Origin: Mucilaginibacter conchicola
GTDB lineage: Bacteria > Bacteroidota > Bacteroidia > Sphingobacteriales > Sphingobacteriaceae
Assembly (NCBI RefSeq): GCF_003432115.1
Contig: NZ_QWDC01000001.1
Location: 434,001-498,000 of the forward strand
Direction of reading: 5' to 3'
DNA: 64,000 nucleotides
This document shows positions 9,154-17,887 of the stretch, in pieces. The notes under the pieces were generated by a model that saw only the letters and a program-made list of their open reading frames with translations, was not told where the DNA came from and did not search any database. A program made the translations under genes and the position numbers. Within the stretch, counting starts at the first letter, position 1. Each line of letters opens with the position of its first letter.

Positions 9154-9284
9154 CATTGCCGTTGACTTTAGTCAACGGTTTACGTATAAACATATGTGGC
9201 TTCAGCCAAATCAATGAGCGATGTTTGGCTAAAGCCATAACGCCTTTCATTTTATCCGTCGGCTGAAGCCAACGGCAACGAATT
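9154..9284. repeat. Cluster of small palindromes between rplT and the SRPBCC gene
   Basis: Three related motifs occur: CCGTTGACTTTAGTCAACGG (itself palindromic), GGCTTCAGCCA, and TGGCTAAAGCCA, with GGCTGAAGCCAACGGCAA closing the cluster as the complement of TTGCCGTTGACTTTAGTC. The block can fold as one large branched hairpin. It is a recognised style of extragenic repeat in Bacteroidota. Confidence 0.75.
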
Positions 9285-9290
9285 TTGCCT

Positions 9291-10187
9291 TTACAATCCC
9301 ACACTGGGTGCGCCATTGCCGGGCCTGCCATCAAGATCATCTAAATGCGACTGGTATTTTGACTCAGTATTTTCCTGTTGATCATCATCCGATACATCAA
9401 TAATTGTTTCTTCGATAACCACAGCTACCGGTTCGGCATAATCGTTATCGTTTACACGGAATGAGTTATCTGAGGCTATGCCGCCATCAATATCCATATA
9501 TTGTTTAAAGTTGCGCACGTCGCTGTCTACCAAATTCTTAAATACGGGGTTAAGAATATGCGCAATACCCCCACCAAAACCACCTGCAGGCGGCTGGTAT
9601 GATATCACCACATCTATTAGTGTACCTTCACCATCGGGACTATCCTGAAAGGTTACTTTACCGGCGTTATCGATCAGCGAATCGGGAAGAGAACTCCAAC
9701 CGATCACGTAACCAGGTTCGTCCTGCACAATTTCGGCATCCCAGCTTACATGCGCAGAGCCGATGGGTAGTTTCAGTATCCAGTGCGAAAGGGTATCGCT
9801 CACTACTTCAACACTCTCCAGGTGTTTCATAAATAGAGGCAGGTTATCCAGCTTGCGCCAAAAATCATACACTTCCTGCCTTGGTTTGTTCACCAGGTAT
9901 GACGAGCGGATGTTCACGTTTACCGGCTCAACACTGTTGCGGCCCATGGCCGAATATAATTCGCAATGCCCGGTGATACCGCGGGTAAGCAAATAGCCTC
10001 CTGCACCCAATTTAATAATGCTGCTAAAGGGGCTTTTAAACAAACCCTTAAAGCCAGATAATGCCAGTTTTACACCACCCGCAATTGATACCGTACGCTC
10101 TGCTGCCGATAAATTAATGCTTTGCGCTATGCGCGCCACATTTGCCGGTGTTTCCCTAAATGTATTTGGTGCTGCTAATGTTGTCAT
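9291..10187 (-). CDS. DUF2892-like / SRPBCC ligand-binding family protein
   Basis: The 298-residue protein starts with a YgaP-type inner-membrane segment (AERTVSIAGGVKLALSGF to GAGGYLLTRGITGHC, about 30-80). A polyketide cyclase/START-like SRPBCC domain follows at about 90-240, with VNIRSSYLVNKPRQEVYDFW and LPLFMKHLESVEVV. A DUF2892 plus SRPBCC fusion is common in Bacteroidota and Cyanobacteria. SRPBCC domains bind hydrophobic ligands, but the ligand here is unknown. The C-terminal 50 residues are acidic and look disordered. The gene diverges from the B12 riboswitch locus and is alone on its strand. Confidence 0.82.
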   Translation of the reverse strand: MTTLAAPNTFRETPANVARIAQSINLSAAERTVSIAGGVKLALSGFKGLFKSPFSSIIKLGAGGYLLTRGITGHCELYSAMGRNSVEPVNVNIRSSYLVNKPRQEVYDFWRKLDNLPLFMKHLESVEVVSDTLSHWILKLPIGSAHVSWDAEIVQDEPGYVIGWSSLPDSLIDNAGKVTFQDSPDGEGTLIDVVISYQPPAGGFGGGIAHILNPVFKNLVDSDVRNFKQYMDIDGGIASDNSFRVNDNDYAEPVAVVIEETIIDVSDDDQQENTESKYQSHLDDLDGRPGNGAPSVGL

Positions 10188-10273
10188 AGTGTGTTCGTTA
10201 TGTTAATACAACAATCATTACCATGCCAGGTTTTCGTTATCGGTAAATATTTTAACCTGATATATTTTTTGTA

Positions 10274-10305
10274 TTGGGCTTTAGTTAAGCAATTTACTAC
10301 ATTTG
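10274..10305 (+). promoter_or_regulatory. Promoter of the B12 uptake operon
   Basis: TACATTTG at 10298-10305 matches the TAnnTTTG -7 box. A TTG at 10274-10276 lies 21 bases upstream, a workable -33 element. Transcription would begin just before the cobalamin riboswitch. Confidence 0.55.
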
Positions 10306-10308
10306 CAG

Positions 10309-10496
10309 CGCTTTAGGTTTTGGTGCAGTGCATATCATTCTGCATCAAATTAAAAGGGAATACGGTGTAAATCCGTAACTGTCCCGCAGCTGTAAGCTCC
10401 GTTAACCAAAGTCCACACTTTTAAGTCACTGTTTGCCAACCGGCGAATGGGAAGGCAGGGCAGAGGGGAGCAAGTCAGAATACCTGCCTTGGCGTT
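10309..10496 (+). ncRNA. Cobalamin riboswitch
   Basis: The conserved core runs AAGGGAATACGGTG, AATCCGTAACTGTCCCGCAG, CTGTAA, and the closing B12 box AGCAAGTCAGAATACCTGCC at 10469-10488. All are hallmarks of AdoCbl-type cobalamin riboswitches. It lies about 115 bases before the TonB receptor gene. No terminator hairpin with a T-run follows, so control may be at translation. A complementary pair CATGGCTTT (10505-10513) and AAAGCCATG (10586-10594) just downstream may be part of the expression platform. Confidence 0.95.
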
Positions 10497-10611
10497 ATAT
10501 TATTCATGGCTTTCGTGGATTGAAGCGTGGATGTGAATGCTCCCTGTGTACAGCAGTGTATTCCATTCCTATATTTTCCCCTACCAAAGCCATGATCATT
10601 GAGAAACGAGC

Positions 10612-12684
10612 ATGCGCAACTATACTTCTGTTTTTAAACACGTGATACCCGCCAAACTGGCCGGTAAAGTTGCCTGTTGCCTTTCGCTGCCTTTCCTTTT
10701 GCTAAACACCGCCAAAGCACAAACTACAAAAAAGGATTCAACTGTAGCCGATACATCCAGGATCCGTAATCTCAACGAGGTGCAGATTCAAAGCAGTCGC
10801 TCAGGACTGCGCAATACATCGCCCACGCCATTACAAATAATAAAAGGCCCCGAGTTGGAACGACTTAACAGTTTTTCGGTTGCCGACGCTATCAAGTTCT
10901 TCAGCGGGGTACAATTGAAAGATTACGGCGGCATTGGCGGTTTAAAAACCATTAATGTTCGCAGCCTTGGCACCAACCATACAGCGGTATTTTACGATGG
11001 CATGCAAATGGGTAACGCCCAAAACGGACAGGTTGACCTTGGCCGAATATCGCTTGATAATATTGAGGAGATCGCTTTATACAGCGGACAAAAAAGCGAG
11101 ATCTATCAGCCTGCAAAAGCGTTCTCTGCTGCAAGTGCTTTATACCTGCAAACCATCCGCCCTAAATTTGAAGACGGACAGCGTACCCGCATGCGCATCG
11201 GTTTTAAAACAGGTTCATTCGGGTTGATCAATCCATCAGTACTTTGGCAGCAAAAGCTGAGCGATAATATCAGCAGCACAGTCAGCGCCGAGTGGACCAA
11301 GGCCGATGGCATTTATAAATACCGCTACACAAACGGCGTTTATAACACTACGCTTACGCGCGATAACTCTGATATCGACGCGTGGCGCGTTGAGGCCGGC
11401 CTTAACGGGCAATTAGCCGACAGCAGCGGATGGTCGGTTAAGGTTTATAATTACAGTTCGGAGAGGGGATTGCCGGGAGCCATCGTGTCCAATAAATTTA
11501 GTTTTAGCCAGCGCCAGTGGGACAGGAACACTTTTATGCAATCGTCATGGCAAACCAACAGTAATAAGCGCTACAGCCTTATGCTGAATGCCAAATACGC
11601 CGATGATTACCAACGTTATCTCGACCCTGAATATATAACCGATGAGGGTGTACTGGATAACCGCTTCCACCAGCACGAGTTGTATCTGTCAGCAGCGAAC
11701 CGTTATCGCATTACACCGGTGTGGGATGTAGCACTTTCTACCGATTACCAGCTGAATACGCTGGATGCAAACCTATATCATTTCGCTTATCCAACCCGCA
11801 ATACTTTCCTTACTGCCCTGGCATCGCAATTAAAACTCAAACGCTTTAACCTGCAGGCATCTGTTCTGGGAACTTTTGTAGATGATAAAGTGAAGGCTTT
11901 TGAAAGTGCGGGCAATAAAACAGAGTTCACGCCGGCGGTAACTGCATCATGGCAGCCGTTTGCAGATAACGGCTTTTTATTGAGGGCTTTTTATAAAAAC
12001 ATCTTCAGGATGCCAACCTTTAACGACCTGTATTACACCTACATCGGCAATACCCTGCTAAAGCCGGAATACGCCAAACAATATGATCTTGGTTTTACAT
12101 ACAGCCGCAGTTTCAGCAATTCGCCGATAACATCGTTATCCATCCAAACCGATGCTTACTACAACAAAGTAAAAGATAAAATTGTAGCCATCCCCGGGGC
12201 AAACCTCTATAGATGGATCATGTATAACATTGGTAATGTGAGCATTAAAGGCCTCGAGGTAAACCTGCAAACTACCTGGAAAGCAGGCAGCGAGGTCAAC
12301 GTCAATGCAGCTGTTAATTACACCTATCAGCAGGCCAGGTACACCGATCAGGGCGTTACGTTTGCTTATAATATTCCGTATATCCCGCTGCATAGCGGCT
12401 CATTTACCGCGGGAGCGGAGTACAAAAAGTTTGAATTGAATTACAGCTACCTGTACACGGGTATGCGCTACACCCAGTTGAGCAATAACCAAGATCACAT
12501 CTATAACCAGCTGGAACCATGGTATACTCATGATGCTTCAGTAGGCTATAACACAATTATTTATAAGCGAAAAACCAAACTGGTGCTGGAGATAAATAAC
12601 CTGCTTAATCAGGACAGGGAGATCATTGCCAATTTCCCTATGCCAAGGCGCTTTTACCGTTTAAAGATCAGTTATAATATTTAG
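10612..12684 (+). CDS. btuB: TonB-dependent outer-membrane receptor, BtuB-type
   Basis: The 690-residue protein begins with a signal peptide (cut after TAKAQ near residue 36). The plug domain follows with LNEVQIQSSRSGLRN, SVADAIKFFSGVQLKDYGG and INVRSLGTNHTAVFYDGMQ. The rest is a 22-stranded barrel ending in an aromatic terminus (RFYRLKISYNI), as expected for outer-membrane insertion. The cobalamin riboswitch directly upstream marks the substrate as cobalamin or a related corrinoid. Three surface lipoproteins follow, the first after 3 bases. The gene has no N-terminal carboxypeptidase-like extension as SusC has, which agrees with BtuB rather than a glycan receptor. Confidence 0.93.
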   Translation: MRNYTSVFKHVIPAKLAGKVACCLSLPFLLLNTAKAQTTKKDSTVADTSRIRNLNEVQIQSSRSGLRNTSPTPLQIIKGPELERLNSFSVADAIKFFSGVQLKDYGGIGGLKTINVRSLGTNHTAVFYDGMQMGNAQNGQVDLGRISLDNIEEIALYSGQKSEIYQPAKAFSAASALYLQTIRPKFEDGQRTRMRIGFKTGSFGLINPSVLWQQKLSDNISSTVSAEWTKADGIYKYRYTNGVYNTTLTRDNSDIDAWRVEAGLNGQLADSSGWSVKVYNYSSERGLPGAIVSNKFSFSQRQWDRNTFMQSSWQTNSNKRYSLMLNAKYADDYQRYLDPEYITDEGVLDNRFHQHELYLSAANRYRITPVWDVALSTDYQLNTLDANLYHFAYPTRNTFLTALASQLKLKRFNLQASVLGTFVDDKVKAFESAGNKTEFTPAVTASWQPFADNGFLLRAFYKNIFRMPTFNDLYYTYIGNTLLKPEYAKQYDLGFTYSRSFSNSPITSLSIQTDAYYNKVKDKIVAIPGANLYRWIMYNIGNVSIKGLEVNLQTTWKAGSEVNVNAAVNYTYQQARYTDQGVTFAYNIPYIPLHSGSFTAGAEYKKFELNYSYLYTGMRYTQLSNNQDHIYNQLEPWYTHDASVGYNTIIYKRKTKLVLEINNLLNQDREIIANFPMPRRFYRLKISYNI

Positions 12685-12687
12685 GAT

Positions 12688-13830
12688 ATGACAGGAAGAT
12701 TTTACAAAGCTATTTACTACTTCACGCTCGTGGCGTTCATCGCAGTGGCCGCATCTTGCCGTAAATCACCATCGGTTACGCCCGAGCAGACGGATACTTT
12801 CCCCGCCAATCCATCAAGCGCCATCAAAGGCATGTACCTGCTTAACGAGGGTAATATGAACATGAACAAAGCTTCGCTGGATTACCTTGATTTTAGGGCA
12901 GGTATTTACCGTCGTAACATTTACGGACAAACCAACCCCGAGGTGGTTAAGGGCCTGGGCGATGTGGGTAATGATATTGCTATCTACGGCTCAAAAATGT
13001 ACGTAGTGGTAAACGTATCAAATAAGGTTGAGGTACTGGACGCCAAAACTGCAAAACGCATTAAACAGATAGATATCACCAACTGCCGGTATGTAACTTT
13101 CCATAACGGCAAAGCTTACGTAAGTGCTTACCTCGGCACCATCGGCGACCGTAATGCGCCAAACGGAACGGTGAGCGAGATAGATACCACCAGCCTCAGC
13201 ATAACCCGCAAAGTAACGGTTGGCCGCCAGCCCGAAGAGATGGCCATAGTAGGCGAGAAGCTTTATATAGCCAACTCGGGCGGATATAATCCAAAGAATT
13301 ACGAGCGCACCATATCGGTTATTGATCTGGCAAGTTTCACCGAAACCAAACGCATTGATGTAGCCATCAACCTCGACAGACTTAAGGCTGATGAATACGG
13401 CGACCTGTACGTAACCTCGCGCGGCGATTATTACGATATCCCATCCAAGCTGTTTGTTATCGATACCAAGACGGACGCGATCAAAAAAACATTCGATATA
13501 GCCGCCAGCAATCTTTGGATAGATGATGATACCGCCTACATCTACGCCACCGAATGGAACTATACGCAGCAAAAAAACACGATCAGCTATACCATGCTTA
13601 ACGTTAAGGACGAAACCATCCTCAACAGCAAGTTTATTGCCGATGGCACCGACAAGAATATCACTGTTCCTTACGGCATCATAGTAGACCCTTATACCAA
13701 AGATGTTTACGTAACCGATGCCGGCAACTATGTTACATCGGGTACATTATACTGTTTTGATGCAGGCGGCCAAAAAAAATGGCAGATGATTACCGGCGAT
13801 ATCCCTGCACATTTTGCATTTGTTTACTAA
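12688..13830 (+). CDS. YncE/DUF5074 beta-propeller surface lipoprotein, BtuG-like
   Basis: The 380-residue protein has a lipobox ending AASC with lipid cysteine C24, so it is a lipoprotein. The body is a YncE-like seven-bladed propeller: repeated blades such as GNDIAIYGSKMYVVVNVSNKVEVLDA and AIVGEKLYIANSGG. In Bacteroides, BtuG of this fold caps BtuB and binds cobalamin with very high affinity. Its place directly after the riboswitch-controlled receptor supports the same role here. The binding residues cannot be judged from the sequence alone. Confidence 0.85.
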   Translation: MTGRFYKAIYYFTLVAFIAVAASCRKSPSVTPEQTDTFPANPSSAIKGMYLLNEGNMNMNKASLDYLDFRAGIYRRNIYGQTNPEVVKGLGDVGNDIAIYGSKMYVVVNVSNKVEVLDAKTAKRIKQIDITNCRYVTFHNGKAYVSAYLGTIGDRNAPNGTVSEIDTTSLSITRKVTVGRQPEEMAIVGEKLYIANSGGYNPKNYERTISVIDLASFTETKRIDVAINLDRLKADEYGDLYVTSRGDYYDIPSKLFVIDTKTDAIKKTFDIAASNLWIDDDTAYIYATEWNYTQQKNTISYTMLNVKDETILNSKFIADGTDKNITVPYGIIVDPYTKDVYVTDAGNYVTSGTLYCFDAGGQKKWQMITGDIPAHFAFVY

Positions 13831-13847
13831 TAACCATATATCCATAC

Positions 13848-14735
13848 ATGAAAAAACAATTTACGCTCTCAAAACATCTCATTATTGCCTCGCTCGCTTT
13901 GGGCGTTTTATGGCAATCGTGTTCAAAAGATAAAATCGAAGTAATACAAGAAGCTCCTATAAGGCCAATTACAGCTAACAGCAATGCTTACGTTACCGAT
14001 CTTTTTGAGTTTAATCCGGCTCCCGGTCAATTTATTAATACCGATCTCGGTGACGAAAAAGGTGCAAAAGGCACATTAGGATCAAACAACGGTTTGGTTA
14101 GTTTGGGTGCATGGGGCGGCAACATTGTTGTGGGTTTTGACCATACTGTACTTGATGCAGCCGGTAAAACAGACCTGGTGGTTTACGGAAACGGTTTTGC
14201 CAATTTTGCCGAGCCTGGTGTGATTTGGGTAATGGCCGATACCAATGGCAATGGTAAACCCGACGATAAATGGTACGAGATAAAAGGCAGCGCTTATGGG
14301 CAGCCGGGGTACATTCGCGACTACGAGGTTACCTATACCAAACCGGCCTGCGATACCTGCAGCGTACACTGGGCCGATAACCAGGGAAAAACCGGCGTAG
14401 TGCAAACCAACATGTTCCATACGCAGGCATATTACCCTGCCAGTGTAACCACAAATACTTACACATTAAAAGGCACGCTTTTACCATCAACCAATATTGA
14501 TATGAGCAACCCAACGTATATCACCAGTGCTGCTTTTGATTATGGCTACTCTGACAATAAAGCCGGTGGCGACGAAATTGACATTAGCACTGCCGTTGAT
14601 GAAAAGGGAAACAAAGCCAATTTGAAAGGCATAGACTTTATAAAAGTACAAACCGGCATACAGGCCAATATGGGCTGGCTGGGCGAGCAATCGACAGAAT
14701 TTACCGGCGCTGCCGATTTAAGTTTACTTAAATAA
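13848..14735 (+). CDS. Cell-surface lipoprotein of the B12 locus (BtuH-like position)
   Basis: The start at 13848 gives a signal peptide with lipobox LWQSC and lipid cysteine C25; a longer frame from 13779 would overlap the previous gene and loses the signal. The 295-residue body has a predicted all-beta fold and a calcium-loop-like DTNGNGKPDD near the middle. Proteins of this type follow BtuB/BtuG in Bacteroidota B12 loci. A BtuH-type auxiliary cobalamin binder is a reasonable guess but is not shown by any motif I can point to. It lies 17 bases after the first propeller gene. Confidence 0.75.
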   Translation: MKKQFTLSKHLIIASLALGVLWQSCSKDKIEVIQEAPIRPITANSNAYVTDLFEFNPAPGQFINTDLGDEKGAKGTLGSNNGLVSLGAWGGNIVVGFDHTVLDAAGKTDLVVYGNGFANFAEPGVIWVMADTNGNGKPDDKWYEIKGSAYGQPGYIRDYEVTYTKPACDTCSVHWADNQGKTGVVQTNMFHTQAYYPASVTTNTYTLKGTLLPSTNIDMSNPTYITSAAFDYGYSDNKAGGDEIDISTAVDEKGNKANLKGIDFIKVQTGIQANMGWLGEQSTEFTGAADLSLLK

Positions 14736-14780
14736 ACATCTAATAATAAATAGATTATCATTAAACACTTATACATAAAC

Positions 14781-15866
14781 ATGAAACACTTTAGACTTAA
14801 AAATTTCTTAACAGTACTAACTATCGCACTGGCACTATCGGCCTGTAAGAAAGATAAAGTACAGGTTGACGAAGTTGGCAAATACGAGAACGGCTTCTTC
14901 ATCATCAACGAAGGTTGGTTTGGCCATGGCACCGGCACCGTAAGCTTCTTTGACTATGCCACCTCAAAAATTACCGACAGCATATTCACAAAAGAGAACC
15001 CGGGCAAAACTTTAGAACCGGCAACGTCATCCCTTGAGTTTGGTACCGTTTACGATGGCAAACTTTACCTGCTAACCAAATCAGGCGGCCCACTGGTTGC
15101 AGCCGATGCAAAAACAATGAAAGAGACCGGCCGTATCGCAGCTAACGCAGGTAACGACTGGCGCTATTTCATCGGGTTGGATAAAAACAATGGCCTGGTT
15201 AGCACCGGTAGTGGTATATATCCCATCAACTTATCTACCATGTCATTAGGTACACGTATCTCAACAGTAAATGGCGAAGTGGGTGATATGGTTAAAGCAG
15301 GCAACTACATTTTTGTGATCTCGGCAAATGATGGTTTGGATATTTTGAAAGCATCCGATTACACTCTGGTAAAAAATATCCCAGGCGTAGTGGTTGGTTT
15401 TGCGGTTACGCCTGATGGCTCTGTATGGGCTGGTGGTGATACCAAATTGGAAAAAATAAACCCGACATCACTTGAAGTAACTGACGTAACTGTTCCGTTT
15501 ACTATTAACGGTTCATGGGGTGCATGGCACCCGGGCTCTATTACGGCATCAACAAGAGAGAACACCGTGTTCATAGCCAATAACGGCCCATACGGCGGTG
15601 GCACAACCATTTACAAATATGTTGATGGAAACGCAGCATCAGTTGCAAACGCATTTATCACTGTTAATGAAAATAACGAACTATACGGAAAGGGTTTAGC
15701 TTACAATAGCACAACCAATCTGTTAATGGTAAATACGGTTGAGAGCGGCTACGGAACACACTTTGCAGCCAACACTCTCTTATCTTACCATGCAGGTACG
15801 GGTGCAAAAACAGGCAGCATTGCCTTTACCGGTTACTATTTCCCGGCTACCTACGCTTTTCATTAA
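14781..15866 (+). CDS. Second DUF5074/YncE-type beta-propeller lipoprotein
   Basis: The 361-residue protein has a lipobox ALSAC with lipid cysteine C22 and a positively charged tail after it (KKDK). Blade-like repeats are visible: ENGFFIINEGWFGHGTGTVS, EFGTVYDGKLYLLTKSGG and GFAVTPDGSVWAGGD. The first of these is the DUF5074 signature. It is a distinct paralogue of the protein at 12688 and is the last gene before a terminator. It probably also sits on the cell surface and helps capture corrinoids; two propellers in one locus may serve different corrinoids. Confidence 0.82.
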   Translation: MKHFRLKNFLTVLTIALALSACKKDKVQVDEVGKYENGFFIINEGWFGHGTGTVSFFDYATSKITDSIFTKENPGKTLEPATSSLEFGTVYDGKLYLLTKSGGPLVAADAKTMKETGRIAANAGNDWRYFIGLDKNNGLVSTGSGIYPINLSTMSLGTRISTVNGEVGDMVKAGNYIFVISANDGLDILKASDYTLVKNIPGVVVGFAVTPDGSVWAGGDTKLEKINPTSLEVTDVTVPFTINGSWGAWHPGSITASTRENTVFIANNGPYGGGTTIYKYVDGNAASVANAFITVNENNELYGKGLAYNSTTNLLMVNTVESGYGTHFAANTLLSYHAGTGAKTGSIAFTGYYFPATYAFH

Positions 15867-15871
15867 TACTT

Positions 15872-15900
15872 AAAAAGGGGTAATAAATACCCCTTTTATT
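15872..15900 (+). terminator. Terminator at the end of the B12 operon
   Basis: AAAAGGGGTA / TACCCCTTTT stem with a short AT loop followed by ATTTA. A promoter for the next gene starts right behind it. Confidence 0.8.
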
Positions 15901-15924
15901 TACAATGCCTATTAGGTAAATTTG
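15895..15924 (+). promoter_or_regulatory. Promoter of the DUF6580-type membrane gene
   Basis: TAAATTTG at 15917-15924 fits TAnnTTTG; TTTA at 15895-15898 is 18 bases upstream. The gene starts 18 bases later, so an alternative ATG at 15922 would lie inside the box and is excluded. Confidence 0.6.
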
Positions 15925-15942
15925 CGCTACAGAAAATATAAG

Positions 15943-16509
15943 ATGTCGACTCAAACAACTCATACCCGCAATACAGTATTGATCACTATGGTGCTTGCAG
16001 CCATAGCAATGCGATTGGTAAATACACAATTCCCGGCTTTAAGCAACTTTACACCGGTAGGGGCAGTGGCTTTATTTGGCGGTGCTTATTTTACTGATAA
16101 ATGGAAAGCTTATATTGTTCCTTTGGCTGCATTGGTTATTAGCGATGTGATTATCAATTACATGTACGCAGGTAAATTTACCTTTTACAGTAGTTCATTA
16201 TACATGTACGGCTGCTTTATGCTGATGGTATTGGTTGGTACATTTATTAAAAAAGTAAATATTGCCAACGTGGCGTTAGCTTCAATAGTTTCGGTGCTGA
16301 TACACTGGCTGGTTATGGACCTGCCTTTTGTTTATGGCATGCCAAATACCTGGGCAAACTATGGTACGTTGTTAGTTAAAGCTATTTACCCTTTTGAAAC
16401 CAATATGTTGATTGCCGATGCGATGTACAGCGCAATCCTTTTTGGTGGCTTTGAGCTGGCTAAGAGCAAATACAACGTTTTGCGTGCCGAGCGCCAGTTG
16501 GCTTTGTAA
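15943..16509 (+). CDS. Small integral membrane protein, DUF6580-like (possible transport role)
   Basis: The 188-residue protein has about five or six transmembrane helices, starting with TVLITMVLAAIAMRLV. The conserved-looking segment FPALSNFTPVGAVALFGGAYF resembles the DUF6580 putative transport family, whose layout is similar to substrate-binding S components of ECF transporters. It follows the B12 operon but has its own promoter and no riboswitch, so a link to corrinoid uptake is only suggested by position. Confidence 0.72.
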   Translation: MSTQTTHTRNTVLITMVLAAIAMRLVNTQFPALSNFTPVGAVALFGGAYFTDKWKAYIVPLAALVISDVIINYMYAGKFTFYSSSLYMYGCFMLMVLVGTFIKKVNIANVALASIVSVLIHWLVMDLPFVYGMPNTWANYGTLLVKAIYPFETNMLIADAMYSAILFGGFELAKSKYNVLRAERQLAL

Positions 16510-16530
16510 TTAACGGTTAATAATATTCAG

Positions 16531-16561
16531 AAAGCGGTTAGTTGTACTAATCGCTTTTTTT
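16531..16561 (+). terminator. Terminator after the DUF6580-like gene
   Basis: AGCGGTTAGT / ACTAATCGCT forms a 10-bp stem (one G-T pair) with a 3-base loop, followed by seven T residues. Confidence 0.9.
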
Positions 16562-16562
16562 G

Positions 16563-16663
16563 TGTCTGAACTCGAATTACTGGAATTGAAAGAATTTTAA
16601 GAATTACGTTGTCGGCACCAAATTCTGTTAATTCCAATAATTCTTTAAATTCGAGTTCAGACA
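16563..16663. repeat. Inverted repeat upstream of the sirtuin gene
   Basis: TGTCTGAACTCGAATT at 16563-16578 is exactly complementary to AATTCGAGTTCAGACA at 16648-16663, and AGAATT-rich inner arms also pair in part. This makes a 101-base palindromic unit ending 10 bases before the sirtuin start. Confidence 0.8.
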
Positions 16664-16673
16664 ACATTTATCT

Positions 16674-17360
16674 ATGAAAAGAGTAGTAGTACTCACCGGT
16701 GCCGGAATAAGCGCTGAGAGCGGCTTAAAAACGTTCAGAGACAGCGATGGATTGTGGGAAGGATATAACATTGAAGATGTAGCCACACCCGAAGCCTGGG
16801 AGCGCAACCCCGAGCTGGTACAGGAGTTCTATAACGAACGCCGCAGATCTGTTTTGGAAGCTGAACCTAACGCCGCCCATTTTGCCTTGGCCAGCCTGCA
16901 GGATAAATACGAAGTACACATCATTACCCAGAATATCGATGACCTGCATGAACGTGCCGGATCTCAAAATGTAATGCACCTGCACGGCGTCATTACCCGC
17001 TCGCAAAGCAGCATTAATCCGAAGCTTACTTATCCGATAGACGGCTGGGAAATAAAGATGGGGGAGACCTGTGAACTGGGCTCGCAACTACGCGCCCATG
17101 TGGTTTGGTTCGGCGAGGCTGTGCCGATGATAGAATCGGCAGCAGTACTTTGTTCGCAGGCCGATATATTCATTTTAGTGGGCACCTCGCTGGCTGTTTA
17201 TCCGGCAGCCGGACTGATCAATTACGTACCCCGCACCGTCACCAAATACATCATTGACCCAAACATCCCGACGGTAGCCAACCGCTCAATTGTAGAGATG
17301 CCTTACAAGGCAACGATTGGGATGCCGATGGTGGTGGAAGAGTTATTGGCGGCAGAATAA
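16674..17360 (+). CDS. cobB: NAD-dependent sirtuin deacylase lacking the zinc cysteines
   Basis: The 228-residue SIR2 protein has GAGISAESGLKTFRD for NAD binding, TQNIDDLHERAG, and the catalytic histidine H104 in HLHG. Tyr53 and Arg56 in EFYNERRR match the YxxR pair that binds succinyl or malonyl groups in class III sirtuins, so desuccinylation or demalonylation is likely along with deacetylation. The zinc-binding region after HLHG has only one cysteine (in GETCELG) instead of two CxxC pairs, so the structural zinc site is absent. I have seen this form in other Bacteroidota sirtuins. It removes acyl groups from protein lysines in the cytoplasm. Confidence 0.92.
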   Translation: MKRVVVLTGAGISAESGLKTFRDSDGLWEGYNIEDVATPEAWERNPELVQEFYNERRRSVLEAEPNAAHFALASLQDKYEVHIITQNIDDLHERAGSQNVMHLHGVITRSQSSINPKLTYPIDGWEIKMGETCELGSQLRAHVVWFGEAVPMIESAAVLCSQADIFILVGTSLAVYPAAGLINYVPRTVTKYIIDPNIPTVANRSIVEMPYKATIGMPMVVEELLAAE

Positions 17361-17555
17361 AATCGGTAGACCTCGAAGGTCCAAAAACGTCCAAAATCGG
17401 CTTATAATTGCGGAAAACACTCACCAAATAAAATTTGGATTGATATTTTTATCATACATAAACAATTAGTAATCAATTATTTATGTTGGTATTTTGAATT
17501 AAATCTGATATTCTCGCCATGTCGCGAATCTTGTCCAAAATACCATTTAAGTATA

Positions 17556-17588
17556 AAAGCCTTCCAAATTAAATTTGGCAGGCTTTTA
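17556..17588. terminator. Bidirectional terminator between convergent genes
   Basis: AAAGCC and GGCTTTT enclose CAAATTAAATTTG, itself a palindrome; A- and T-runs flank both sides. It separates the sirtuin gene from the convergent small gene at 17639. The rest of the 278-base gap is AT-rich with no gene seen. Confidence 0.75.
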
Positions 17589-17638
17589 ATATTTTATATA
17601 AGTACTTATTTTACAAGCATTTATAAAGTATATGTAAA

Positions 17639-17887
17639 TCAATAATTATAGCGATAATAGGCTTCGTGATAATCTTTACCCATCTCAGTAAATCGTGCGG
17701 AAACTTTAGATAAAAAAGCTTCATCCAATATTTCGAATACCGAATTTACGCCGTCGGTAAGATCCATTTCCGGCACTTTGTATGTCTGTTCTAAAGTACC
17801 CTGTTCCATCTTCACAATGAACTTTTGATTCATGCTCATAATGGTTATTTTAAAATCAGGGTGCGGCAATTCTGCTATTACTCTCAT
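17639..17887 (-). CDS. Small protein coupled to a CrtA-like gene
   Basis: The 82-residue protein is mixed alpha/beta in appearance, with no cysteines and no membrane segment; the middle is acidic (VPEMDLTDGVNSVFEILDEA) and the C-terminus tyrosine-rich. Its ATG overlaps the stop of the upstream CrtA-like gene by four bases, a sign of translational coupling. I do not recognise the family. It may be an accessory subunit or an unrelated short regulator. Confidence 0.65.
   Translation of the reverse strand: MRVIAELPHPDFKITIMSMNQKFIVKMEQGTLEQTYKVPEMDLTDGVNSVFEILDEAFLSKVSARFTEMGKDYHEAYYRYNY

Noticed and set aside
13779..13847. Upstream start for the third B12 lipoprotein
   Set aside because: It overlaps the previous gene and removes the signal peptide; the ATG at 13848 gives a clean lipobox.
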